Numbered from the stretch's first letter, positions 7,885 to 16,366 are shown. The stretch is DNA of 46,612 nt from Actinotalea ferrariae (GCF_019733465.1 NZ_JACVQL010000061.1:1-46612); one strand, 5' to 3'. The notes: generated from the letters alone by a model not told the origin. A program made the numbers and translations.

Positions 7885-8206
7885 GTGGCAAGGCGTGCGG
7901 TTCGTGGTCCAAAGGTCGCGACATCGGCTGTCCTCGCTGGCGAGGCCGCAGCGAGGCTCCGCATCGATGCGGCAACAGAGTCCTCAGGCTCGACCCGCAC
8001 GTGGTGACGGGCCTCTTCGCTTGCGGCCTCGCGGGCTCGTGGAGCGCGACCCCATCTTGTGGACGTCCAGCGGAACCCGCGAGGTCGACGAATCTGTCCC
8101 CTTCCTCGTAGGGGAGACCGCGGTTCTCACCGAGGTGGCTGTCGAAGCAGCGCGCCGGGGCATCGAAGCGGCCCTCATGGCCGTCGTGAAGGAGGAGCTG
8201 CCGTGA
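7885..8206 (+). pseudogene. Possible broken small gene
   Basis: One frame from the GTG at 7885 reads MARRAVRGPKVATSAV then LAGEAAARLRIDAAT for 39 codons and stops near 8004. A second frame, open to the TGA at 8204-8206, reads DPILWTSSGTREVDESVPFL then AVEAARRGIEAALMAVVKEE with natural composition. The two pieces would make one protein of about 105 aa if joined by a frameshift near 8000, but I recognise neither. The second piece could also be a separate 55-aa protein from a GTG near 8039. The rest of 7805-8396 shows no gene. Confidence 0.25.
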
Positions 8207-8396
8207 CCTGAACTTGCTGGCCCCACCGGGAGCAAGGCCGTGCCGTTCATGCCGGGTGCTCGCAGCTGTACTGGGTTCCCGCCTATCCCCCGACAGAGTG
8301 ATGGGCCTGTGGAGAACAGGAGGCGCTCGACCGCGGTGCGCTAGCGTCGCGCCATCCCGAGGGTGCGTTGGCTCGGGCTGGCCGGGGGGCACTTCA

Positions 8397-8720
8397 GTGA
8401 GCGACGACTTCGAAGTTGAGATCGAGCAGGTCAGCAGTGCAGGGTCCGCGATGCTGGGCGTCGGTGACGACGTTGCTGTGATCGGCGCGGTCCGCATACT
8501 CGACGGCCGTGACAGTTACGGGCACGCGGGCCTGACCGCGGCGGCCGGCCGGTTCTCTGAGCGGTGGGGACACTTGGTCCGCAGCCAAGGACGCCAGCTG
8601 TGCGATGCCGGTGATGTCCTGAAGGCCACCGCAGCGGACTACGCAGAGATGGAGATCCTCGCGCCGGCACGGTTCAACCAGCTCGCGTCGGACCTGCCAG
8701 CGGGCACGGAGCTCATGTGA
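8397..8720 (+). CDS. Small ESX-like (WXG100 superfamily) partner protein
   Basis: 107 aa, largely helical, acidic, without signal peptide or membrane segment. Residues 1-100 (SDDFEVEIEQVSSAGSAML...TAAAGRFSERWGHLVRSQGR...VLKATAADYAEME) fit the two-helix layout of small type VII secretion (ESX) proteins of the EspC/WXG100-related kind. The GTG at 8397 is preferred because a G-rich site (GGGGGGC) lies about 10 bp upstream; the frame is open to 8214 but that part is unlike coding sequence. Its TGA overlaps the start of the toxin gene, so both are made together. It probably pairs with the toxin's N-terminal helical domain for export. No ESX motor genes occur in this window. Confidence 0.65.
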   Translation: MSDDFEVEIEQVSSAGSAMLGVGDDVAVIGAVRILDGRDSYGHAGLTAAAGRFSERWGHLVRSQGRQLCDAGDVLKATAADYAEMEILAPARFNQLASDLPAGTELM

Positions 8721-10162
8721 TGGCGACGCTCGCAACCACCACCGACCCGGTGGCGTTGATCCCAGGCTCACTGGAGGCGTTGCACGGTGACGCGGATCAG
8801 CTCGACCAACAGGCTGATGACCTCACGGATGCCGCTGAGCGAGTTCGGCGAGGTGAAGTGGCTGACTGGCTCGGCCGAGCCGCGGCCGGCTGGGACGAAC
8901 GTCGACCGATCTTCGTGGACACCCTCGACGCTGCTGCTGACGTGCACCGGGCCAGCGCGAGCGTCCTGCGCGCTCACGCCGAGACCCTTGCGTGGGCTCA
9001 AGCCATTGCTCAGGACGCCATCGATCTGTACGCCGAAGGTCGCGCCGAGCTCGGCCCGCTCGGACCAGTCCGCCTTCAGCTCGCTGAGCGACACCCCTCT
9101 AACACCACCTACGGCCCGTTCGGTGCCTCCGCGCCAGCCACTCCCAACCCCTTCGGCTCTCCGACCGTGCTGCGGGCTGCAGTGGCAAAGCAAGCAGAAG
9201 CCGAAGCGCTCCTCGCCAGCGCACGCGCCGACGTCGACGAGTCGGCTGCGGCGGCAGCCGCGATCCTCGACCAGATGTGCGAGGGCATGCCCGACGGACA
9301 GTGGCACACCTCGGAGTTCTTGGCTGGCCTGTGGTCTTGGGTGACCGGGATCGCGATGCTCGTCGCCCGGTTCAACAGCGTCCGCGCGACCCTCGACTGG
9401 AACGGCTTCGTCACGGACGGCAACGCACTCGGCGAAGGGATCCGCGCGAACCTCACAACTGTCAGCGACAACCCGCACGACTTCGGCCGCGTGTTCCTCG
9501 ACACCCAGACCCTCCACGACAACCCCGCCCGCTGGTGGGGCGCGATGGCACCCGACGCAGCGCTCACCGTGGCTGGAGGCATCGGAGCCGGCTCGCGCTC
9601 TCTCAGCGCAGTCTCGGCTCAGCTGCGCGCGGTGGACTGGGCGAGCGACTCCGGCGCCATCGACATCGCGGCGTTCCTACGGCGCGACCCGCTGCCCTTG
9701 GCGAACGGCTCCGTGCTTGACCCACTCGACGCGACGCAGATCGCGGGGGCTGAGGCGCGCTTCGCCGACCTGCCTGAGAGCCACCTGCGGTCGCGCGGGG
9801 CTGAGCAGGCGTACCAGGTTGACGTTTACGGCGTGAACGAACGGGGCATCACGCTGCCGAGCGGCAGGCACGTGTACCCGGACGGATTCACGCCCGGGTA
9901 CGGTGCGCTCGGGGACGCGAAGTTCGTGTCGAGCCCCCGATCCTTTTACGTCCCGGACTCGATGAACAGCCCGGCTCTCGCCCAGTTCGCCATGGACAAG
10001 ATGGACGCGACACTGGCGAACCTTGCGCAGGCCGCGCGCGTTCATGGCGCTGGTGCGGTCGAGCTCACGACGAACAGTGCCGAAGCGGCAGCGTTCATCC
10101 AGTCCAGGATGAGCGCCCTGGACATCCCCGGGTACGTGCGGATCGTGGAGAGTGGACCATGA
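8720..10162 (+). CDS. Type VII-secreted polymorphic toxin with restriction-endonuclease-fold C-terminus
   Basis: 480 aa. Residues 1-110 (DPVALIPGSLEALHGDADQL...LAWAQAIAQDAIDLYAEG) form the helical domain typical of T7SS effector N-termini, and the middle contains an Ala-rich helical region and WW motifs. Residues 355-415 hold EQAYQVDVYG, YPDGFTPGYGALGDAKFV: a polar residue pair followed by D-x-K (D399, K401), as in restriction-endonuclease-fold toxin domains of polymorphic toxins. I infer a secreted contact-dependent nuclease. The ATG at 8720 overlaps the upstream TGA; a GTG 3 bp earlier is also possible. The stop overlaps the immunity gene by 4 bp (ATGA), the classic toxin-immunity arrangement. 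Confidence 0.75.
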   Translation: MATLATTTDPVALIPGSLEALHGDADQLDQQADDLTDAAERVRRGEVADWLGRAAAGWDERRPIFVDTLDAAADVHRASASVLRAHAETLAWAQAIAQDAIDLYAEGRAELGPLGPVRLQLAERHPSNTTYGPFGASAPATPNPFGSPTVLRAAVAKQAEAEALLASARADVDESAAAAAAILDQMCEGMPDGQWHTSEFLAGLWSWVTGIAMLVARFNSVRATLDWNGFVTDGNALGEGIRANLTTVSDNPHDFGRVFLDTQTLHDNPARWWGAMAPDAALTVAGGIGAGSRSLSAVSAQLRAVDWASDSGAIDIAAFLRRDPLPLANGSVLDPLDATQIAGAEARFADLPESHLRSRGAEQAYQVDVYGVNERGITLPSGRHVYPDGFTPGYGALGDAKFVSSPRSFYVPDSMNSPALAQFAMDKMDATLANLAQAARVHGAGAVELTTNSAEAAAFIQSRMSALDIPGYVRIVESGP

Positions 10163-10533
10163 CAGAAGCGTTGATCGGCGTCGCCGAGGGCGACTACACC
10201 TTCGACTTCCCTGCCCTCGTCGACGATGTGCGTGCGCACTGGCCCGAAGCGCGCTGGTTCCCAGCCGAGTCGTTCATGCCACCGACCCACTTCGGCACCA
10301 TCCAGATCCCGCGGTCCGACGGTCACGTAGCGGTCGATGTGGGGTTGCAGAGCGCTGGCAAGGGCATCGGGTTGGACGGCTACCACGAGGACGTCGCCGA
10401 GTTCGTTGCCTGGCTTACGCAGCGTCCGGGCTTCCCCGGTGACGGCTCGGTGGTCATCATCAACTGGGCGGCCGACCTGCTGGCCCTTGAGCCGGGCACG
10501 ACCACCGACAGCCTGCTCGCCGCAGCAGAGTGA
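10159..10533 (+). CDS. Putative immunity protein to the adjacent nuclease toxin
   Basis: 124 aa, acidic, soluble, no signal peptide. I do not recognise the family. The sequence (DYTFDFPALVDDVRAHWPEA, VAVDVGLQSAGKGIGLDG, VAEFVAWLTQRPGFPG) suggests a compact alpha/beta fold. The role is inferred from position: its ATG overlaps the toxin stop by 4 bp, it is small and acidic, and it ends the cassette. An immunity protein would bind and block the toxin's C-terminal nuclease in producing cells. Confidence 0.6.
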   Translation: MTEALIGVAEGDYTFDFPALVDDVRAHWPEARWFPAESFMPPTHFGTIQIPRSDGHVAVDVGLQSAGKGIGLDGYHEDVAEFVAWLTQRPGFPGDGSVVIINWAADLLALEPGTTTDSLLAAAE

Positions 10534-10679
10534 GTATGGGCAGGCGACCTTCCGTGCCGTCCTTCCTGGACGCCCCGACGCCGTGCCGAGAGAGTTTCGG
10601 ATCGCCCGCGGCCCGCTGCCCGTCGTCCCTCTTAGTCGCAGCGCCCGTCTGCGCATCTAGGCACCCAGACGTGTGGCTA

Positions 10680-10715
10680 CTCATCTAGCCGCGCATCCAT
10701 CTGCTCATCTAGCCG
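10680..10715 (+). repeat. Short direct repeats in a non-coding stretch
   Basis: CTCATCTAGCCG occurs at 10680-10691 and again at 10704-10715, a 24-bp period; a weaker copy, GCATCTAGGC, lies at 10652-10661. They are in the 249-bp space between the convergent immunity gene and the next leftward gene, where I see no gene. Confidence 0.4.
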
Positions 10716-10782
10716 TCCATAGCCGCAGCGATCGCCGCGGCGATGGCCGGACCCGCCGCGAGTACCCGGGCACGGCGCGCAC

Positions 10783-11346
10783 TCATCGCGCGGTGCCGCC
10801 AGGATCAGCGCCCCGCTCGTCGAGCTCCTGGTCGATCCGTGCGAACTCCGCGAGGGCGATCATGACGGTTTCGCTGAGGGCGGCGGCGAGCTCGGCGGTG
10901 CGGCCCGTGACTCCGCGCTCTTCCAGCCACGCACCGAGCTTGGCCCGTCGCGCCCGTAGCGACTCGATCGGCTCCGGCGGGCTCGGTGCCCCGCCCAGCT
11001 CACCAGCCGCAGCGGCGGTGAGCATTGCGGGCACCGCGTCGTCGGTGATCGCCACGATGCCGGTGATCCGCCGCTGCAGCCACCAACCCTCCCCCGCCAG
11101 CTCGTGGCGGGTGGTGTAGTACGCGCGCTGGCCCACCTCGACGTCGCGCATCGACGTCAGGCGGACCCACTGACCATCACCGGGCCCCCGGCTCGATGCC
11201 GGCCCGGGCTGGCGCAGCAGACGAGGAGCACCGCGAAGGTCGACCAGGTACTGGGTCTGGCTGTCGGACTGGACCGCCCACAGGCCGGCGTCGTCGAAGG
11301 TCAGTGACTGGCGGGTCTGCGGGGGTACGTCGGGGGTCGTCGTCAT
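10783..11346 (-). CDS. Orphan protein with the island's recurrent ~100-aa domain, copy 2
   Basis: 187 aa from the ATG at 11344-11346; an in-frame ATG at 11376 would add 10 residues. Function unknown. Residues about 15-100 carry the recurrent domain: WAVQSDSQTQYLVDLRG, WVRLTSMRDVEVGQRAYYTT, WWLQRRITGI. A helical C-terminal region follows (IESLRARRAKLGAWLEERGV, LSETVMIALAEFARIDQEL) that may form a coiled coil. It is the most complete example of the domain in the window. The domain's mix of beta-like strands and conserved tryptophans suggests a small beta barrel, but that is a guess. It lies alone on its strand and converges on the toxin cassette. Confidence 0.6.
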   Translation of the reverse strand: MTTTPDVPPQTRQSLTFDDAGLWAVQSDSQTQYLVDLRGAPRLLRQPGPASSRGPGDGQWVRLTSMRDVEVGQRAYYTTRHELAGEGWWLQRRITGIVAITDDAVPAMLTAAAAGELGGAPSPPEPIESLRARRAKLGAWLEERGVTGRTAELAAALSETVMIALAEFARIDQELDERGADPGGTAR

Positions 11347-11577
11347 GCCGCGGAAGGTAGCGGGCCCCGCTGACATCGCAGGGGCAGCCGGCGCGAGCGG
11401 CTAGACTGTTGGTCACTTGGATGCACCGTGGCACGCCTTGTGGGACACACCTGGTAGACGCTCAGACGTGTAGCCGGTGAGGACCGGCCTGGCGCCGTCG
11501 GGCGCCGGTCTGGTGGTGTCCTGCGGCGGGTTCTGGGGGATCGGTCCGGATCAGGTTCGGTGCCGGTGGCCTTTTGA

Positions 11578-11787
11578 CTACGCCGCCTGGCCGAGAGCGC
11601 CGGGGCGGCGGCCGGGACGCAGCGTCTCAGCTGGTCCCGGCGCGTCGGCGCGGCCGCTCTGTCGTCGGGGCGTACCGGGCGCCGGCGGCGCTGCTGCCTC
11701 GCGTGCCCGCCGCTCGGCCTCGGTCGCGGCCTCGATGCTCTGGTCGGCCTCATCGTTGAGGGCGACGATCAGTTCGCTGACTGGCAT
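11578..11787 (-). CDS. Possible small hypothetical protein
   Basis: 69 aa from the ATG at 11785-11787, with the frame open upstream to 11931. The first 35 residues (MPVSELIVALNDEADQSIEA, then EAERRAREAAAP) look like a genuine helical N-terminus; the remainder is Pro/Arg/Gly-rich and disordered. A GC-rich hairpin at 11482-11510 lies about 70 bp downstream and could be its terminator. No ribosome binding site is obvious. I do not recognise a family. Confidence 0.3.
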   Translation of the reverse strand: MPVSELIVALNDEADQSIEAATEAERRAREAAAPPAPGTPRRQSGRADAPGPAETLRPGRRPGALGQAA

Positions 11788-11985
11788 GTGCCACAAGGTC
11801 GGCGACGTCTTGCAGGGAGAAGGCACACTCTCGAGCCGGGCACGCTCATCCTCGTCAACCAAGTGGGGCTCAGTTGAGGGACTCCCGCACGACACGCGCC
11901 TCCCGCTTGACCAGTAACCAGTGATACACAAGCGAGCACGGGTGAGAAGAGGCCAACACCCTGGTCAGGACACCGAAACCTGCTG

Positions 11986-11991
11986 GACAAT
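11986..11991 (+). promoter_or_regulatory. Candidate -10 element for a leaderless transcript
   Basis: GACAAT, one mismatch from TAnnnT, is followed by exactly 6 bp and then the ATG at 11998, with no ribosome binding site between. Transcription would start at or next to the start codon, as is common in Actinobacteria. Confidence 0.35.
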
Positions 11992-11997
11992 CCGGGC

Positions 11998-13137
11998 ATG
12001 ACGCGACGCCCGCGAACGACCGTGCACCGCGTCGCCGGCCATCGCCGAACTCGACCATCGCGCCCGGGTGCCCACAGCGCCCCAGCAGTCGTGGCAGCTC
12101 CATCACCCACGCCCGTGGCAGTTCCAGCACCAGCGGCAGCAACCCCGTCCGCCGCGACGACACCGCCTCCCGGCCCGCCACCCGTGGTCCGCACCGGACA
12201 AGGTGCGGTCGGAGGAATCCTCATCTTGGGCGACGACCCGTCTTTCGAAGAGCACCCGTACTGGGGCATCGCCCTGATCTCGATCGCCCTGCTCGCCCTG
12301 AGCGGCGCCTTGTTCATGGTCCGCGACTGGTGGACCGACCCACTGTCAGTGACCACCTCGACCGACTGGTCCCAGATCACGTTCCAACCCGCCGACGACG
12401 ACGGCAACATCATCAACAACCCGACCGACGAACTGAAGATGTACACCGCGCAGTACATCCATCAAGACCGCGACGTGGTCGACATCGTCTCGAGCTCACC
12501 GCAGATTCAGCTCATCTGGGACAGCACCTTCGACATCCCGTTCAAGTGCGCGTCCATCCGGGCCAACCACGTCGTCCAGCCCATCACGTTGCAGTCCGGC
12601 GTCGCCGTCACGTTCCACGCACCACCGGAAGAAGACCCGAACGACCCGTACAAGACTCGAGTGCAGTGCTCCAGAGACGGCGACCTGTGGGACCGCGGCT
12701 CTCACGGAACCGTCCTGGTCACCAAAACCTTGACGGCACCCGCCGACGGCTGGGAGTACAGACAGCAAGTCACCGACAACCTGCTGTCCCTGACGATGAC
12801 GTCCTACACGGCGCTCCCGACCACGTGGACGCCCGACGCCACTGCGACAACCGACGAGTACTGGGCCCTGCGCAAGTTCGAAGACACGCCCTCCTGGACC
12901 ACCGATCGCCCGCTCGCGCAGATGCACATCACAGTCGAACCCTGGATGGTTTCCTCCGACGGGCGTGAGAGCCGACTGCTGTTCATCGACACAGACGCCG
13001 TCTCATCCCAAGAGCGACTCGCGTGGTCGTCCGCCCTCATCGCCGGCCTGGCCCTCGGAATGCTCCCCGTGGGACTCGGCCGCATCCGCCGAACCCGAAA
13101 CAATAGACGCCAAGCTCAGGAGCGCACCACCACGTAG
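11998..13137 (+). CDS. Two-pass membrane protein with Pro-rich cytoplasmic tail and large external domain
   Basis: 379 aa, unknown function. Residues 1-75 are basic and then Pro/Ala-rich, probably disordered and cytoplasmic. A membrane segment at about 88-108 (WGIALISIALLALSGALFMV) leads into an external domain of about 220 residues with two cysteines (FKCASIR and VQCSRDG) that could form a disulfide. A second segment near 343-361 (ALIAGLALGMLPVGLG) precedes a short basic tail (RIRRTRNNRRQ). The topology suggests a surface or envelope sensor. No family was recognised. The start matches a leaderless promoter. Its 3' end overlaps a possible small convergent gene. Confidence 0.6.
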   Translation: MTRRPRTTVHRVAGHRRTRPSRPGAHSAPAVVAAPSPTPVAVPAPAAATPSAATTPPPGPPPVVRTGQGAVGGILILGDDPSFEEHPYWGIALISIALLALSGALFMVRDWWTDPLSVTTSTDWSQITFQPADDDGNIINNPTDELKMYTAQYIHQDRDVVDIVSSSPQIQLIWDSTFDIPFKCASIRANHVVQPITLQSGVAVTFHAPPEEDPNDPYKTRVQCSRDGDLWDRGSHGTVLVTKTLTAPADGWEYRQQVTDNLLSLTMTSYTALPTTWTPDATATTDEYWALRKFEDTPSWTTDRPLAQMHITVEPWMVSSDGRESRLLFIDTDAVSSQERLAWSSALIAGLALGMLPVGLGRIRRTRNNRRQAQERTTT

Positions 13138-13287
13138 CCCAAAACGTCCGCGAGAGCCGCGGTGATGGTCTCGCCGTCCGCACCGGCCGCGACGAGCTCG
13201 CTACGTTGGTCAGGGTCCGGAGGCGGCATCGCTGGTAGATCCCACGGCGACAGCGGTGGCGTCTAGCCGGCGGAACTCATACCCCAT
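13116..13287 (-). CDS. Possible small or frameshifted gene
   Basis: On the reverse strand, the ATG at 13227-13229 opens 37 codons (MPPPDPDQRSELVAAGADGE, then TITAALADVLGYVVVRS) that stop at 13116-13118 with natural composition. A second short frame from the ATG at 13285-13287 (MGYEFRRLDATAVAVG) overlaps its start and ends at 13210. The two could be one gene of about 55 aa split by a frameshift, or a short overlapping pair. No family recognised; weak evidence. Confidence 0.25.
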
Positions 13288-13354
13288 GCCTGCTCGGCAC
13301 GCTCACGCGCACTCGACCCATCGCCCACGGCCGCGACGGTAGCGGCCTGACCGG

Positions 13355-14041
13355 TCAGGTCTCGTCCGGCCACCCGCGACCAGCGGTCGCGCGTTCGATC
13401 TGACCGTTCCGCAACTGGTCCCACGCCAGGTCATAGGTGCTAGCTGGCGCGTCACCGGCCCCGACAACGCCCGGTCCGAGAGCGGCGACGGCCTCATCCC
13501 ATGTGAGGCGCATCGCAGGAGCGTCGAGCACGGCGCGCGCGAGCCGCAGCAGCGCCAGCCAGTGGTGGCGGATCAGCGCGAGAGCTGCGACTTCTGCGGC
13601 GGGTGCCCACGCGTAGGGGTGGATCGAGTCCAGGTCACGGTCCATGCCCATCAGCGCGGCGGCGGCCCGCACGTCTTCTCCGTTGTACGTCATCAGCGCG
13701 ACCAGTTCACCCTCGGCGACGCCGCCCATCATGCTGACGGTCGCTGCGTCGGCGCGGTCGACCTCGATAGGAACGAGCCCTGGTTCGGAGAGCCCGCCGA
13801 AGGCTGGAAAGGAGCCGGTTGGTACCTGGTGGATCGAGATGTCACCGCCCTGTCCGTAGAGCGCGGCTCGCGCGACGTGGTGCGCTGCCTCGTGGACGGC
13901 TGCGCAGACGCTGTCGTTGAGGTCGTCGAGGGCCGCCACGTCCCAGTCGGTCATGTGGTGGCCGAGGACGTCCAGAACGACCTGCTGCCCGACGGATGGA
14001 GCTGCGATCACGAGCAGAGACGCTAACCGGCCACTTGGCAT
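13355..14041 (-). CDS. Putative zinc metalloprotease with HExxH motif
   Basis: 228 aa. The motif AAVHEAAHHVARAALYG supplies the HExxH zinc site (H50, E51, H54), resembling the HEAGHA motif of FtsH-type (M41) peptidase domains. Further on, GGVAEGELVALMTYNGEDVRAAA aligns loosely with the helix carrying the third ligand in that family. No AAA+ ATPase domain and no membrane segment are present, so this is a stand-alone peptidase-like domain. The substrate is unknown. The ATG at 14041 is used; a start at residue 30 (MTDWDVAAL) would keep the zinc motif. It lies on the same strand as the 652-aa gene and the broken gene upstream, and may share their transcript. Confidence 0.6.
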   Translation of the reverse strand: MPSGRLASLLVIAAPSVGQQVVLDVLGHHMTDWDVAALDDLNDSVCAAVHEAAHHVARAALYGQGGDISIHQVPTGSFPAFGGLSEPGLVPIEVDRADAATVSMMGGVAEGELVALMTYNGEDVRAAAALMGMDRDLDSIHPYAWAPAAEVAALALIRHHWLALLRLARAVLDAPAMRLTWDEAVAALGPGVVGAGDAPASTYDLAWDQLRNGQIERATAGRGWPDET

Positions 14042-14083
14042 CCCAGCCGGGACTAGCGGGTGATCCCGGGACGCCGTTCCGGG

Positions 14084-14377
14084 TCAGCGGAGCGGCAGCC
14101 GGTCGATGCTGCGGTTCGGTCCGGTCGTCCAGGTGCTCGTAGTGCCGCCCTGGTCAGCCACCAAGAACCGGACCGGGACGCCCACGGCCAGCGGCCCGGT
14201 GACACGCCCGTCGAGCCAGCGCACCGGGCGCACGTCGCGGGGCCCGCTCGTCATCGGCAGTACCCGGCCTTCGTCGACGGCCTACGCGAGCGTCACCACA
14301 CCGCCGCCCTCGTCCGGGTCGTCCGCGTTGAGCAGCCACCGCTCGGCCGTTGGCACGCTCAGCAGGTCACCACGCAT
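14084..14377 (-). pseudogene. Recurrent-domain gene interrupted by an in-frame TAG, copy 3
   Basis: The ATG at 14375-14377 overlaps the 3' end of the 652-aa gene by 11 bp and reads MRGDLLSVPTAERWLLNADD. After 31 codons it meets a TAG (14282-14284). The same frame then stays open for 65 more residues of natural sequence: GRVLPMTSGPRDVRPVRWLD, GVPVRFLVADQGGTTSTWTT, NRSIDRLPLR, ending at TGA 14084-14086. The second part carries the recurrent domain's features (VRWLDG, a G-V-P-V-R-F motif, W-TT and SI). I read it as one gene broken by a nonsense mutation. The downstream part could also start from an internal ATG or GTG. Confidence 0.5.
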
Positions 14378-16325
14378 CCGGAGCACCACCCAGGTTCTCG
14401 TCACGGGCGTCAGCGGCGTCCGCTCGAGCCTGATCCAGCCACCGCTCACGGCGCAGGATGCCCAGCAGCGCGCGGATCGTCGCGATGAGCTCACTGGCGC
14501 CGTTCGTCTCGGCCAGGGCGCGGCGGACCTCAACGGTGTCGTGATCCATCAGCGGTGGCCCAAGTGGTGCGTGCTGCGGGCCGCTCGGAGGATCGATCAA
14601 CCCCGCATCGATCAGCTCCTCGAGCCGGCCACCGGTGTCAGGGCCGCCCGCGCCACCGAGCTCCTCGTCCGCCCATACGCGCTCGGCTTGCGTGAGCCGC
14701 CCGCCTGTCGCCTCCAGAGCGTCCGTCCAGGGTTCAGCCGCCTCGAGGAGGAGCTCCGCCGCCGCAATCGCGCCCTCGTCCGTCGCGGTCACGAGCACGG
14801 CGCGGCCCGGGATGTGTGGGTCGCCGCTGCCCGGCATGCTCAACGAGTCGACTCGGATGACCAGGGGCACGTCGTCGCCCGGGACGCCCAGGGCGGCGCC
14901 GAGGAGCGTCCGCGCGACCGGCTCGACCTCGTGAAGTGCGGTGACCGTCACCACCTGTTCCGCCGGCGCCGGGATCGCGGCCGCGAGCGTGCTGAGCGAA
15001 CTTGCTACGACGTCAACCACGTACGGACCGGTGCCGTGGTCGTCATACCAGGTGAGGTCGGCTTGGTCGCGCGGGACGCCCTCGGTGTAGGCGGTCGCGG
15101 TCGCTCGCCACGCGCGCAAGACGCCGGCGAGCTCCTGGACTATGGCGGCCCGCTCGTGATCGGACAGAGCTGCCATCCACGACAACCTCGTCGACTCAGG
15201 GACGTCAGCGCAAGCCGCGGCGTCGGCGCGGTCTACATCGAGCAGGGCGGCGTGGTCCGCCACGGCCCGGTCCGCGTCATCGCCCGCCTCGAGCTCGGCT
15301 CGGGTGTAGCCGAGCGCCTCGATCACGTCGTCGAGGGCTGTGCGCGCGCCGGCGTCGGTTGCTGCGCGCGCGGTCACCAGTGCCGCGTCGGCTAGGTCGT
15401 CGCTCAGCGCAGCGTCGAGCTCGGCGGCACGGCGGGGGTCCGGTAGGTGCCGCGCGGGGAGCTCGAGCTCCGCGTCGTCCTTCATCCGGAGGATGTCAGC
15501 CAGGGAACGCGGCGCAGCGGCTCCCCGTGCAGCGGCCTCTTGAGCACGGAACGCGTCGAGGATCGCGAGCCGCTCGTCCTGGGGCAGCAGGCCCGCGAAC
15601 GGAGCCTGTAGCCGTAGGTCGCGGCATCGCTGGGTAGCGCCCATGAGCACGGCGAGGAGCTCCTCGACCGGACCGTCGAGCAGGGACTCCCACGCGGCGA
15701 AGTCCTGAGCTCTCCCGTGCCCGCCGCCGGTCGTACGCATGAGCGCCAGGTTCCGTCGGCCGACCTCACGGGCCCGCTCCTGGTCCCCCGCGATGCGCCC
15801 CGCGACCGCGGCCGCGAGCCACATCGACCGGCGCTCTTCGCGTCGCCACCCGGCCGTGGATGGTTCCTGGCCGCGGCGCCAGCCCGCGATGAGCTCGGCC
15901 GTCGTCACGACCCGACCAGCCTTGATGTCAGCGTCCGCCTCTCGGATCGTGGCCATCAGCTCGGAGTCGGAGAGGATCTCGCTCGTCTCGTCGAGCGCCG
16001 CCTGCTCGGTATCTGGTGTGGCGAGGGTGACCCCCACGAGTGCCAAGGCAGACTGGATGTCCGCCTCGAGGTCGGGGTCCAGGTTCGCACCTGCGCGCAC
16101 CAGTGCCTCGCCGAGCTTCCGGCCCGCCACCACGGCACGAAGATCACCGAGGTGCTCAGCACCAGACACTCCCGCCAGAGCGGCCCGCTGCTCGTCGTCC
16201 GCGCCTTCCCATGCCGCGATCTCATCCTCAGGCAGCGGGTCGTCGAAGTTCTCCGGCGGGACCGGGACGCCCACGCCACCGAAGTGCCGGCGCGGCTGCG
16301 GTTCGTCGACGTCGTCCGTGCTCAT
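14367..16325 (-). CDS. Large soluble helical protein, unknown function
   Basis: 652 aa, acidic, no membrane segment or signal peptide. Residues about 118-152 (LSDSELMATIREADADIKAG, then RVVTTAELIAGWRR) resemble the short N-terminal motif seen in Phd/RelB-type antitoxins, but here it lies inside a large protein. The rest is rich in Ala, Asp, Glu and Leu and mostly helical, with a possible alpha/beta segment near 440-530 (VVTVTALHEVEPVARTLLGA, VPLVIRVDSL, GRAVLVTATDEGAIAAAELL). I recognise no catalytic motif. The long open frame with good codon use makes the gene itself certain. It is divergent from the broken regulator gene at 16379 across a 53-bp spacer and is followed by an overlapping gene. 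Confidence 0.6.
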   Translation of the reverse strand: MSTDDVDEPQPRRHFGGVGVPVPPENFDDPLPEDEIAAWEGADDEQRAALAGVSGAEHLGDLRAVVAGRKLGEALVRAGANLDPDLEADIQSALALVGVTLATPDTEQAALDETSEILSDSELMATIREADADIKAGRVVTTAELIAGWRRGQEPSTAGWRREERRSMWLAAAVAGRIAGDQERAREVGRRNLALMRTTGGGHGRAQDFAAWESLLDGPVEELLAVLMGATQRCRDLRLQAPFAGLLPQDERLAILDAFRAQEAAARGAAAPRSLADILRMKDDAELELPARHLPDPRRAAELDAALSDDLADAALVTARAATDAGARTALDDVIEALGYTRAELEAGDDADRAVADHAALLDVDRADAAACADVPESTRLSWMAALSDHERAAIVQELAGVLRAWRATATAYTEGVPRDQADLTWYDDHGTGPYVVDVVASSLSTLAAAIPAPAEQVVTVTALHEVEPVARTLLGAALGVPGDDVPLVIRVDSLSMPGSGDPHIPGRAVLVTATDEGAIAAAELLLEAAEPWTDALEATGGRLTQAERVWADEELGGAGGPDTGGRLEELIDAGLIDPPSGPQHAPLGPPLMDHDTVEVRRALAETNGASELIATIRALLGILRRERWLDQARADAADARDENLGGAPDAW

Positions 16326-16366
16326 GCCCTCATCGTGGCACCACCTACCGTCACCACCCCTCCCGA

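Noticed and set aside
14106-15395. A 429-codon rightward frame
   Set aside because: Antisense to the 652-aa gene and the broken gene beside it; Arg/Gly-rich composition typical of shadow frames.
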